Shown here piece after piece: positions 1 to 5,712 of a stretch of DNA of 7,762 nucleotides (within the stretch, counting starts at the first letter, position 1; the number at the start of each line of letters is the position of its first letter). The DNA lies in contig JAAUSP010000358.1 of assembly GCA_012032575.1 (NCBI GenBank), forward strand, positions 1 through 7,762, given 5' to 3'. The position numbers and the translations under genes were made by a program. This DNA comes from Anaerolineales bacterium. GTDB taxonomy: Bacteria; Chloroflexota; Anaerolineae; 4572-78; J111. A model generated the notes under the pieces. The model had not been told where the DNA came from. It did not search any database and saw only the letters and a list, made by a program, of their open reading frames with translations.

Positions 1-68
1 TTTCTGGGTTGTTTTTTGTGTGGTAACAAAATTTTGCCTCAGAAGAAGGTCTCTGTCACTTTTTCAGG

Positions 69-566
69 TTAGTTTTTCCACTGGCCCCGCCGAGCCTGTT
101 TGCTCCTTTGATTTATGCAACGCTCTCTCAAGGGCAAGGTAACCACATTGAACCAGAAATGTTCAATCGAGTGGACCACCTCGACAAATTTGGCAAAATC
201 TACGGGTTTGGTGATATAACAGTTGGCATGCAAATCATAAGATTTGAGCACATCCTCTTCGGCCTGAGAGGTGGTTAATACCACCACCGGAATAAATTTT
301 AGGTCAGGATCACCTTTGAGTTCGGCCAGCACTTCGCGCCTGCTTTTTTTGGGCAAATTCAAATCCAGCAGGATCAGGTCGGGCCGACGGGCGTGAGGAT
401 AGGGTTCCTGCCGGCGCAAAAAGGCCAGGGCCGCCACGCCATCCTCCACCACGTGGAGGTGGTTCAGCAGCCTGGCTTGCTCAAAAGCCTCCTGGGTAAT
501 CAAAATATCGGTCGGGCTGTCTTCGACCAGTAAAATATCAATCGGTTTTAGCTCTGTTTCTCTCAT
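69..566 (-). CDS. Receiver-only response regulator, Rcp1-like
   Basis: A 165-residue single-domain response regulator, probably cytoplasmic, expected to take phosphate from a histidine kinase. Seen in the sequence: acidic pocket E15-D16, phospho-acceptor D68 in [10 protein letters not shown], switch T98-T99, and K120-P121 in the ITKP motif. The tail FWFNVVTLP (137-145) matches the characteristic end of Rcp1-type regulators that partner cyanobacterial-phytochrome-like kinases; a short basic extension follows (about 146-165) with no DNA-binding or enzymatic output domain. The loop after D68 reads LPKKSRREV where the family commonly has KKDGREV, so the DG pair is replaced by SR. The ATG start is supported by a GGGAGG box 7 bases upstream. 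It lies 61 bases downstream of the histidine kinase stop on the same strand, so it is probably co-transcribed and the cognate partner. The family is very likely right; its downstream target cannot be seen. Confidence 0.95.
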   Translation of the reverse strand: MRETELKPIDILLVEDSPTDILITQEAFEQARLLNHLHVVEDGVAALAFLRRQEPYPHARRPDLILLDLNLPKKSRREVLAELKGDPDLKFIPVVVLTTSQAEEDVLKSYDLHANCYITKPVDFAKFVEVVHSIEHFWFNVVTLPLRERCINQRSKQARRGQWKN

Positions 567-573
567 TAGAGAA

Positions 574-579
574 CCTCCC
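574..579 (-). promoter_or_regulatory. Ribosome binding site of the response regulator
   Basis: The coding strand reads GGGAGG, 7 bases ahead of the ATG at 564-566. It supports that start and indicates independent translation initiation rather than coupling to the kinase stop. Confidence 0.8.
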
Positions 580-591
580 AGGAAAATAGTG

Positions 592-624
592 TCGGGTATC
601 AGTGACCAGTGATCGGTTATCAGT
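592..624. repeat. 12-bp direct repeat between kinase and regulator genes
   Basis: TCGGGTATCAGT (592-603) and TCGGTTATCAGT (613-624) differ at one base and are 21 bases apart, two helical turns. Between them two related 7-mers, AGTGACC and AGTGATC, stand in tandem at 601-614. The block fills the gap between the kinase stop and the regulator's ribosome binding site. It could be a protein or RNA-binding site, or a remnant of a dispersed intergenic repeat family; no role can be assigned. Confidence 0.6.
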
Positions 625-627
625 CAA

Positions 628-3582
628 TTACGGGTATTCTGCCGCTCGGGCAGCGTAAAATAAAAAAGTTGACCCCTGGCCGGGTTCGGACTCGACCCAA
701 ATACGCCCGCCGTGACGCTCGATGATTTTTTTGCACAAGGCCAGGCCAATACCGGTGCCGGGATATTCCCGGCGGGTATGCAGCCGTTGAAAGACACCAA
801 AAATACGCTCAAAATAGTGCGCTTCCAGGCCAATACCGTTATCGGCCACGGCGAACACCCATTCACCGGCCTGCCGCTCCGCCCTGATTCGAATATCGGG
901 GACCTGGTCCCCCCGGAACTTGATGGCATTGGAGAGCAGGTTCTGGAAGAGTTGGATCAGTTGGATTCGGTCGGCCACGACGGTGGGCAGGTTGTCGTGA
1001 CGGATCACCGCCCCACTTTCACGGATGGCGACAGTCAGATTAGCCAGGGCGTCGGCCAACACGCCGGCCAGTTCAACCGGCTGGAAGGGCTGGCCGCGCG
1101 TGCCCACCCTGGAAAAAACCAGCAAATCGTTGATCAGGGTTTGCATGCGGGTGGCCCCTTCGACGGCGTGGCGGATGAACTCATCGGCCCGCTCGTCAAG
1201 CTGGCCGCCATAGCGCTTTTGTAAAAGCTGCACCGTCCCGGCCACCGCCCGCAGCGGCTCCTGCAAATCGTGCGAGGCCACATAGGCAAACTGCTCCAGG
1301 TCGGTGTTGGAGCGGGCCAGTTCTGCCGCTGTCTGCCGTAACTCTTCTTCAGCCCGTTTGCGCTCGGCCAGTTCGTCCTGCACCTGCCCAAACAGGCGGG
1401 CATTGCTGAGGGACAGGGCGGCCCGGTCGGCCAGGTCCTGCACCAGGCGCAGGTCGTCCTCGTTAAAAGGGGGCTGTCCGGGCCGGTAGCGTGAGAGCGA
1501 AAGCGTACCGAGAGTGTGTTTTTGAACCTGTAAAGGGGCGATTAAGGCACTGCGGGGACAATAGGGTTCAACAACTGCCCACACTTCAGGTGCATAAAAT
1601 GGGCGCATCTGCTCCGGGTGAATGGCTGGGCGGAGCACAGGCTGCCCGGTAAGAGCAGACTGAACGGCAGGATTCGAGGCATCTTTTATGATATGATAGC
1701 GCGTGTTGTTCCTGATAACAGTCTCAGTCACCTCCAGGGCAGCCGGGTCTTGATCGTAGACGACGACGGCCTCCAGCCACTGCCCATCCTCCGAGAGGAG
1801 ACGGATGACACAACCGGCGTTGAGATGGTCGGCAATGAGCTGCGTGGCCAGTTTGAGCACCGTTTGAAAATCTGTACCCACTTCAGCAAAAGCACGCGAA
1901 GTATCGGCCAGGGTTTGCAGCCGCCTGGCTTGCGCCTGTATCTGCGCTTCAACTTGCTTGCGGGCGGTAATGTCTTGTACATAGCCGGTCAGAGCGGTGG
2001 GGCGACCCGACGAATCACGGATCAGAGTTCCTTCGGCCCAAACGTGACGCTGCCGGCCATCCGGCAGGACAATCCGGTATTCTAGCGGGATGGGCTGGGC
2101 CGCTTCCAATACGGATAGATTGGAGCGATTGACCGCCTCGGTATCGTCGGGATGGATGCGGCTGGCGAGTATCTGGTTCACATCGCCGTCAAAATTGGCC
2201 CGGTCAATGCCAAACAGATTGAACATTTCGTCGGACCAGCTTACTTTTTGGGTCTGCAAATCCCATTTCCAACTGCCCATCCCGGCCACCGACTCGGCTG
2301 TAGCCAGCATACTTTGCAGTTCGCGCAGCTCGGCCTCGGCTTGCTGGCGGGCGGTAATGTCCAGATGATGCCACAAGCGGCCATATTCTTTCCCGTCAAT
2401 GATGATCGGGATGAAGTCTCGGAGGTAAGTGCGCCCGCCGGTTATGGCAATTTCTTCACCCTTTTGAGGTTGCCCGGCGGCTAATATTTCCCGGATGCGG
2501 GCGAGGGCCAGCGGGGGATCAGCATAGGCATTTTTAATTTTCTGGATCATTTCCAGCGCGGATAGTCCCAGTAACGATTCAGGTAAATCGCCCAGATCGA
2601 ACATACGGCAAAAGGCCGGGTTGGCAAATTCAATCCGGCCGTCGTTGCTGACCACCAGAATCCCCCCATAAAGCGCCGAGAGCATCATCTGAAAACGCCG
2701 AGAGGCAGTTTGCAGGGCATACTCTGCCTGTTTACGCTCGGTGATGTCTTCGACCTGGCAAATGAAATAAAGAGGGTTATCTTGTTCATTAGTGAGCAAG
2801 GCTACGCTGAGCAGACCGTACATCAAACGTCCTGAACAATGGTAGTAACGTTTTTCCATGGTGTAGGCGCTGATTTTCCTGGCAAGCAAATTGCCAACAT
2901 TGTCCAGGTCCTTTTCCAGGTCTCCGGGGTGAGAGATATCGCTAACGTTTTTGGTTAACAGAATTTCTTCTGTATAGCCGAAAAAGTTACAGAGTGCCTT
3001 ATTTACCTTCAAGAACTCTCCCTTGAGAGATATCAGCGCCATACCGACCGGGGCATACTCGAACGCGGCGGAGAAGCGGCTTTCGCTCTCGCGCAGTTTT
3101 TCCTCGGCCCGTTTGCGCGCGGTGATGTCGGTGACAAAGCCGTAGGTGTAGAGGGGTTCACCCTGGGCATCCCGATAGAGTTCAGCTACCAGTTCCACCG
3201 GCGTCACGACCCCATCTTTACGGCAATACTCTTTTTCAAAGCGGGCCGCCTGCCCGGTCGCCAGCAGGTTGGCTAAATGTTGGGCCTCGATCTCGTGCCA
3301 CGGCTCCGGGGTAAGCTGCTCGTAAGTTAACTGCAATAACTCTTCTTTTTGATAGCCGGTGATCTGCTCGAAGGCGCGATTGAAACGGACAAAGCGTCCT
3401 TGCATATTCGCCACACTTATCGGCTGGGTCGAATGTTTCAGCAGATCGTTTAGAAAGAGCAGTTCGGTCGTGGCTTGCCGTAATTGGGCTTCGGCCAGCC
3501 GGTACGCAGTGATGTCGCGGTTTACGGCCACCGCGCCGATAGGCTGGCCCTGACTATCTCTGATTAATGAAACCGAAGCCAT
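628..3582 (-). CDS. Histidine kinase, C-terminal part (PAS x4-5, GAF, HisKA, HATPase)
   Basis: A 984-residue frame holding the catalytic end of the split kinase. Residues 1-28 are the end of a PAS domain begun in the upstream frame. Then come PAS domains at about 42-155, 168-283, 294-413 and 428-542, each closing with a DITxRKQAE-like linker, and a GAF domain at about 555-728. HisKA follows with the phospho-acceptor H771 in YVASHDLQEPLRAV, then the ATPase with N box NLLSNAIKF (N881, N885), G1 box DNGIGL (914-919) and G2 box GTGIGLAL (942-949). The HDLQEPLR type is that of cyanobacterial-phytochrome-like kinases, which fits the Rcp1-like regulator downstream. The ATG at 3580-3582 is only the first in frame: it has no convincing Shine-Dalgarno, lies inside a PAS fold, and an in-frame stop closes the frame a short way upstream. 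It is therefore unlikely to be a true start. The GAF lacks an evident bilin-binding Cys-His pair. Confidence 0.9.
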   Translation of the reverse strand: MASVSLIRDSQGQPIGAVAVNRDITAYRLAEAQLRQATTELLFLNDLLKHSTQPISVANMQGRFVRFNRAFEQITGYQKEELLQLTYEQLTPEPWHEIEAQHLANLLATGQAARFEKEYCRKDGVVTPVELVAELYRDAQGEPLYTYGFVTDITARKRAEEKLRESESRFSAAFEYAPVGMALISLKGEFLKVNKALCNFFGYTEEILLTKNVSDISHPGDLEKDLDNVGNLLARKISAYTMEKRYYHCSGRLMYGLLSVALLTNEQDNPLYFICQVEDITERKQAEYALQTASRRFQMMLSALYGGILVVSNDGRIEFANPAFCRMFDLGDLPESLLGLSALEMIQKIKNAYADPPLALARIREILAAGQPQKGEEIAITGGRTYLRDFIPIIIDGKEYGRLWHHLDITARQQAEAELRELQSMLATAESVAGMGSWKWDLQTQKVSWSDEMFNLFGIDRANFDGDVNQILASRIHPDDTEAVNRSNLSVLEAAQPIPLEYRIVLPDGRQRHVWAEGTLIRDSSGRPTALTGYVQDITARKQVEAQIQAQARRLQTLADTSRAFAEVGTDFQTVLKLATQLIADHLNAGCVIRLLSEDGQWLEAVVVYDQDPAALEVTETVIRNNTRYHIIKDASNPAVQSALTGQPVLRPAIHPEQMRPFYAPEVWAVVEPYCPRSALIAPLQVQKHTLGTLSLSRYRPGQPPFNEDDLRLVQDLADRAALSLSNARLFGQVQDELAERKRAEEELRQTAAELARSNTDLEQFAYVASHDLQEPLRAVAGTVQLLQKRYGGQLDERADEFIRHAVEGATRMQTLINDLLVFSRVGTRGQPFQPVELAGVLADALANLTVAIRESGAVIRHDNLPTVVADRIQLIQLFQNLLSNAIKFRGDQVPDIRIRAERQAGEWVFAVADNGIGLEAHYFERIFGVFQRLHTRREYPGTGIGLALCKKIIERHGGRIWVESEPGQGSTFLFYAARAAEYP

Positions 3583-5219
3583 AATCTGGATGGTGGCCCC
3601 GCTCTTACTTTTTGGGTAACTTCACCCTGCCAAAACCCTTGTGCCTGAAAGTCCTGGTCAATCTGCTCAGGCGGAAATTTGTTATATTCAACCTGAAACA
3701 AGTCAGTGGTAGATAGCCCCATCACCTCAGCCGCGCTCCAACCGTATATAGCTTCGGCGGCCCGGTTCCAACTGGTGATCTTAAAATTCGCGTCGGTGGC
3801 AATGATAGCGTCGGATACATTTTGCAGCAGATTGGCCTGATACCGCAATTGCTGTTCGGCCTGTTTGCGCTCGTGGATGTCGGTGTGTGTGCCCAGCATG
3901 CGCAGGGGCCGGCCTTCGCTGTCCCAGGCCACAATTTTGCCCATGGATAGAATCCATTTCCAGTCGCCCCCCTGGGTGCGCTGGCGGAATTCGACCGTAT
4001 AAGCCGGGACTTCGCCCGCTATATATGCCCGGTAATGATCGGCCACTGGCTGGCGGTCGTCGGGGTGCAGCCGCTCGATCCAGGCGGCGTTGGTTTCGTG
4101 GAAGGTAGCCGGGTCATAGCCGAGCATGGTCACATATTCGGGGCTAACCTGGGCTTCGCCGGACTGGATGTTCAAATCATAAAGCCCCTGATTGGCCGCC
4201 GTCAGGGCCAGCCGCAGCCGTTCTTCATTCTCGCGCAGGGCTTCCTGGGTCTGTTTGCGCTCGGTAATGTCGTGGATAATGCCCATCACGGCGGGCCGGC
4301 CCTGATATTCGATGCGGCTGGCCCGCAGCTCAACCCAGAGCGAGCGCTCACCGCCATTACACAGAAAGCGAGCTTCGTAACGTTTCAGCGGCTCCGGTCC
4401 ACTGCTGATGCGCTGGGTGAATCGTTCCGTCCAGACCGGCAAGAATTCGGGGGCAATGACCGCCTCGAAGGGCAGGTCCACAAGGGCTTCGTGGTTGTAC
4501 CCCAGCATGGCCGGCAGCGCCGAGTTGGCAAAAACAAAGCGGTAATCCTGGGCCACAAAAACGCCGTCGGCCAATGATTCCAGGAGCGTACGGTATTTCT
4601 CCTCGCTTTCGTGCAGCGCGGTTTCAGCCTGCTGGCGGGCAGTGATGTCATGCACGATGGAGTATAAAAGCTCTTGGCCCTGCACCTCGATGGGGCCGCT
4701 GTATACTTCCACCTCACGGATGTCGCCATTGGCCAGGCGGTGGCGGAAGAGAAACTGGCGGCGCTGTTCGTGCCTGGACTGCTCCATTTCGACAAAAACC
4801 TGCTCACGCCTGAGTTGGTTGACGGCGGTAATCTCCAGGCCGGTTATTTCCGAGTGGGTGTAGCCGTAAAAGGCGCAGGCCGAGGAGTTGGCGTCAACAA
4901 TACGGCCGCTTTTGGGATCAATCAGCAATATCACCGAATGATTGTTCTGAAACAGGCTGCGGTAGCGGGCTTCGCTCTGGCTCAGTCCGGCAGTGTAACG
5001 CTGGATCAGCCAATACAAGAGCAGGGCAGTGACCACAATATAGCCCCACCCTTTGAAGAGGCTGATTCGGTTGAGCAGCACCGGGTCGCGAGTCAACATC
5101 AACGCCAGTTGATCGGAGAACAAAATCCACAGGCTGCCAGTGAGCAGGTACAACCCGGCAATTTTCAAGGCGTCCCAGTTTTGAGGGGCAGACTCAGAGG
5201 AAAGTGAGCGGTCATTCAT
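3564..5219 (-). CDS. Histidine kinase, N-terminal part (two membrane helices, PAS x3-4)
   Basis: A 551-residue frame carrying the sensory front of the split kinase. Two hydrophobic stretches at about 20-42 (IAGLYLLTGSLWILFSDQLA) and 57-73 (GWGYIVVTALLLYW) enclose a short loop; this two-helix head is common on PAS kinases and leaves the PAS array in the cytoplasm. PAS domains lie at about 85-197, 207-322 and 333-452 (the last of the PAS_3 type, with LHPDDR), and a fourth begins near 463 and is cut at 537. The last 14 residues (538-551) do not resemble a PAS domain and result from the frame change. The ATG start at 5217-5219 has GGAGG 5 bases upstream (plus 5225-5229). If truly truncated, the product would be a membrane sensor with no kinase domain. 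Specific ligands cannot be read from these PAS sequences. Confidence 0.9.
   Translation of the reverse strand: MNDRSLSSESAPQNWDALKIAGLYLLTGSLWILFSDQLALMLTRDPVLLNRISLFKGWGYIVVTALLLYWLIQRYTAGLSQSEARYRSLFQNNHSVILLIDPKSGRIVDANSSACAFYGYTHSEITGLEITAVNQLRREQVFVEMEQSRHEQRRQFLFRHRLANGDIREVEVYSGPIEVQGQELLYSIVHDITARQQAETALHESEEKYRTLLESLADGVFVAQDYRFVFANSALPAMLGYNHEALVDLPFEAVIAPEFLPVWTERFTQRISSGPEPLKRYEARFLCNGGERSLWVELRASRIEYQGRPAVMGIIHDITERKQTQEALRENEERLRLALTAANQGLYDLNIQSGEAQVSPEYVTMLGYDPATFHETNAAWIERLHPDDRQPVADHYRAYIAGEVPAYTVEFRQRTQGGDWKWILSMGKIVAWDSEGRPLRMLGTHTDIHERKQAEQQLRYQANLLQNVSDAIIATDANFKITSWNRAAEAIYGWSAAEVMGLSTTDLFQVEYNKFPPEQIDQDFQAQGFWQGEVTQKVRAGPPSRLWLRFH
3609..3613 (-). other. Frameshift site in kinase gene (run of five A on coding strand)
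   Basis: Coding-strand codons here read ACC CAA AAA GTA. With one more A they become ACC CAA AAA AGT AAG AGC, and the PAS fold continues unbroken into the downstream frame. The 19-base overlap of the two frames (3564-3582) lies just after this site. A -1 slip on AAA could do the same, but CAA in the P site re-pairs poorly, so no canonical slippery heptamer is present. Confidence 0.8.
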
Positions 5220-5224
5220 AGCAG

Positions 5225-5229
5225 CCTCC
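5225..5229 (-). promoter_or_regulatory. Ribosome binding site of the histidine kinase
   Basis: The coding strand reads GGAGG, separated by 5 bases from the ATG at 5217-5219. It fixes the kinase start. Confidence 0.75.
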
Positions 5230-5242
5230 GCGGGTTAGCACC

Positions 5243-5266
5243 AAAAATAAGACCCCCCCTATTTTT
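5243..5266 (-). other. Small AT-stem hairpin with G-run loop in kinase leader
   Basis: Seven-base arms AAAAATA (5243-5249) and TATTTTT (5260-5266) flank a 10-base loop which on the kinase coding strand contains seven G. It falls at the very start of the predicted kinase transcript. The all-AT stem is weak as RNA, so a role as operator DNA or as an initiation or attenuation element is only a possibility. Confidence 0.4.
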
Positions 5267-5285
5267 AAAGGTTACTTTAAAGGTT
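5264..5285. promoter_or_regulatory. Tandem 10-bp direct repeat, candidate operator
   Basis: TTTAAAGGTT occurs perfectly at 5264-5273 and again at 5276-5285, a 12-base period that puts both copies on nearly the same helix face. The pair overlaps the -10 box and presumed start point of the kinase promoter and lies about 30 bases upstream of the plus-strand -35 box. This placement suits a regulator binding site that could act on both directions. Binding is inferred only from position and repetition. Confidence 0.45.
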
Positions 5286-5302
5286 TGTGGATACTTTGTC
5301 AA
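5274..5302 (-). promoter_or_regulatory. Predicted sigma70-type promoter of the kinase-regulator operon
   Basis: On the minus strand a perfect TTGACA (plus 5297-5302) is followed after 17 bases by TAAAGT (plus 5274-5279), which matches the -10 consensus at four of six positions. Transcription would begin near 5267, giving a leader of about 45-50 bases before the kinase ATG. The exact -35 and ideal spacing are good support; the -10 is weak, which suits a regulated promoter. Confidence 0.5.
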
Positions 5303-5312
5303 GGTAAGACTA

Positions 5313-5341
5313 TTTACAACTTTGATAAAATCAGCTAAAAT
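5313..5341 (+). promoter_or_regulatory. Predicted sigma70-type promoter of the moaD-like/AOR genes
   Basis: TTTACA (5313-5318) and TAAAAT (5336-5341) are separated by exactly 17 bases, and each matches its consensus at five of six positions. Transcription would start near 5348, about 34 bases before the TTG at 5382. Its -35 box lies only 10 bases from the -35 box of the divergent kinase promoter, so the two stand back to back. Confidence 0.5.
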
Positions 5342-5381
5342 AATCGCCTTCACTGCTGCTTCTATTTCGAGGTTGAGGCTC

Positions 5382-5612
5382 TTGGAAATTCAATTAACCC
5401 TGCACGGTATTCTCAGAGATTACCTGCCGCGCCCGGCCAAAGGCAAAACCATCCTCACGCTGCCGGAGGGGGCAACCATTGATGATGTGCGCAACCAGCT
5501 TAAAATCAAACAAACGGTCTCGGCAGCGGTGGGCGGGGTGCAGGTAGAAAACAGCCACGTTTTGCAAGACGGCGACGATTTACAGATGTTTCGGATGATT
5601 GGGGGGGGATGA
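5382..5612 (+). CDS. MoaD/ThiS-family sulfur carrier protein
   Basis: A 76-residue ubiquitin-fold protein with a Gly-rich end, RMIGGG, the usual MoaD/ThiS C-terminus that is adenylated and thiocarboxylated to carry sulfur. Also typical are the opening strand EIQLTLHGILRDYLP, the LPEGATIDDV turn and LQDGDDLQMF before the tail. MoaD supplies sulfur for the dithiolene of molybdopterin, and stand-alone homologues often sit next to AOR genes, as here. The start is taken at TTG 5382: it begins the first expected strand, has GAGG copies at 5369-5372 and 5375-5378, and lies downstream of the predicted promoter. The frame stays open to an earlier TTG at 5322, but those 20 extra residues fit no MoaD and would span the -10 box. 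A run of eight G encodes the tail, so an indel there would alter the C-terminus. ThiS function is less likely, as no thiamine genes are seen. Confidence 0.85.
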   Translation: MEIQLTLHGILRDYLPRPAKGKTILTLPEGATIDDVRNQLKIKQTVSAAVGGVQVENSHVLQDGDDLQMFRMIGGG

Positions 5613-5675
5613 AACGTGATGCGTGAGGCGTGATACGTTTGGCTTTTACGCACCACGTACTACGGTTACGTGTTA
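5612..5675. repeat. Degenerate GCGTG/ACGTG intergenic repeat cluster upstream of AOR
   Basis: Short related words follow one another (GTGATGCGTG, GGCGTGATACG, then on the opposite strand ACGCACCACGTACTACG), with AAACGT at 5612-5617 facing ACGTTT at 5635-5640. They could fold into weak hairpins. The composition matches the cluster after the AOR gene at 7683-7742, so both probably belong to one intergenic repeat family. It sits between the moaD-like stop and the AOR ribosome binding site and might affect readthrough or mRNA stability. Confidence 0.55.
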
Positions 5676-5699
5676 TTGGAATTCACCTATTGTTATCAC

Positions 5700-5705
5700 A
5701 AGGAG
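5700..5705 (+). promoter_or_regulatory. Ribosome binding site of the AOR gene
   Basis: AAGGAG lies 7 bases before the ATG at 5713-5715, a near-ideal site. It selects this ATG over the in-frame ATG at 5623, whose extra 30 residues fall in repeat DNA and match no AOR start. Confidence 0.85.
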
Positions 5706-5712
5706 AGATGCT

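Larger units (their letters stand above)
628..5219 (-). pseudogene. Frameshifted multi-PAS membrane histidine kinase (reconstructed whole gene)
   Basis: The two minus-strand reading frames described separately are two parts of one gene. The upstream frame stops inside its fourth PAS domain, and the downstream frame opens with exactly the missing end of that domain. Adding one A to the run of five A on the coding strand (plus 3609-3613) joins them as EVTQK-SKSGATIQI-MASVS, a normal PAS/PAC sequence, giving 1530 residues. The predicted layout is two membrane helices (about 20-42 and 57-73), eight PAS domains, one GAF (about 1101-1274), HisKA with H1317, and a HATPase domain ending near 1524. 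The protein would be an inner-membrane sensor with its PAS array in the cytoplasm. Both halves are otherwise intact, with no further stops, which favours a sequencing or assembly indel or a very recent mutation over old decay. Programmed -1 slippage is possible but the site is not a canonical heptamer. Confidence 0.8.

Noticed and set aside
1..68. Terminator after the response regulator
   Set aside because: Only weak CAGA/TCTG pairing and an AAAATTTT palindrome are present; there is no GC-rich stem followed by a U-run.
712..1224. Plus-strand open frames within the kinase gene (also 1618-2085, 2152-2484, 4035-4577, 4674-5207)
   Set aside because: They lie opposite well-recognised HisKA, GAF and PAS coding sequence and show no domain of their own.
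1396..1920. Phytochrome photoreceptor
   Set aside because: The kinase core and partner are phytochrome-like, but the GAF shows no Cys-His bilin attachment motif and there is no PHY domain, so light sensing is not supported.
3580..3582. Independent translation start for the C-terminal kinase half
   Set aside because: There is no good Shine-Dalgarno at a suitable distance and the ATG lies inside a PAS domain; a frameshift explains the arrangement better.
3600..3620. Programmed -1 ribosomal frameshift signal
   Set aside because: The codons CAA AAA do not make a canonical slippery heptamer, and I saw no clear downstream stem-loop, so an indel is the simpler explanation.
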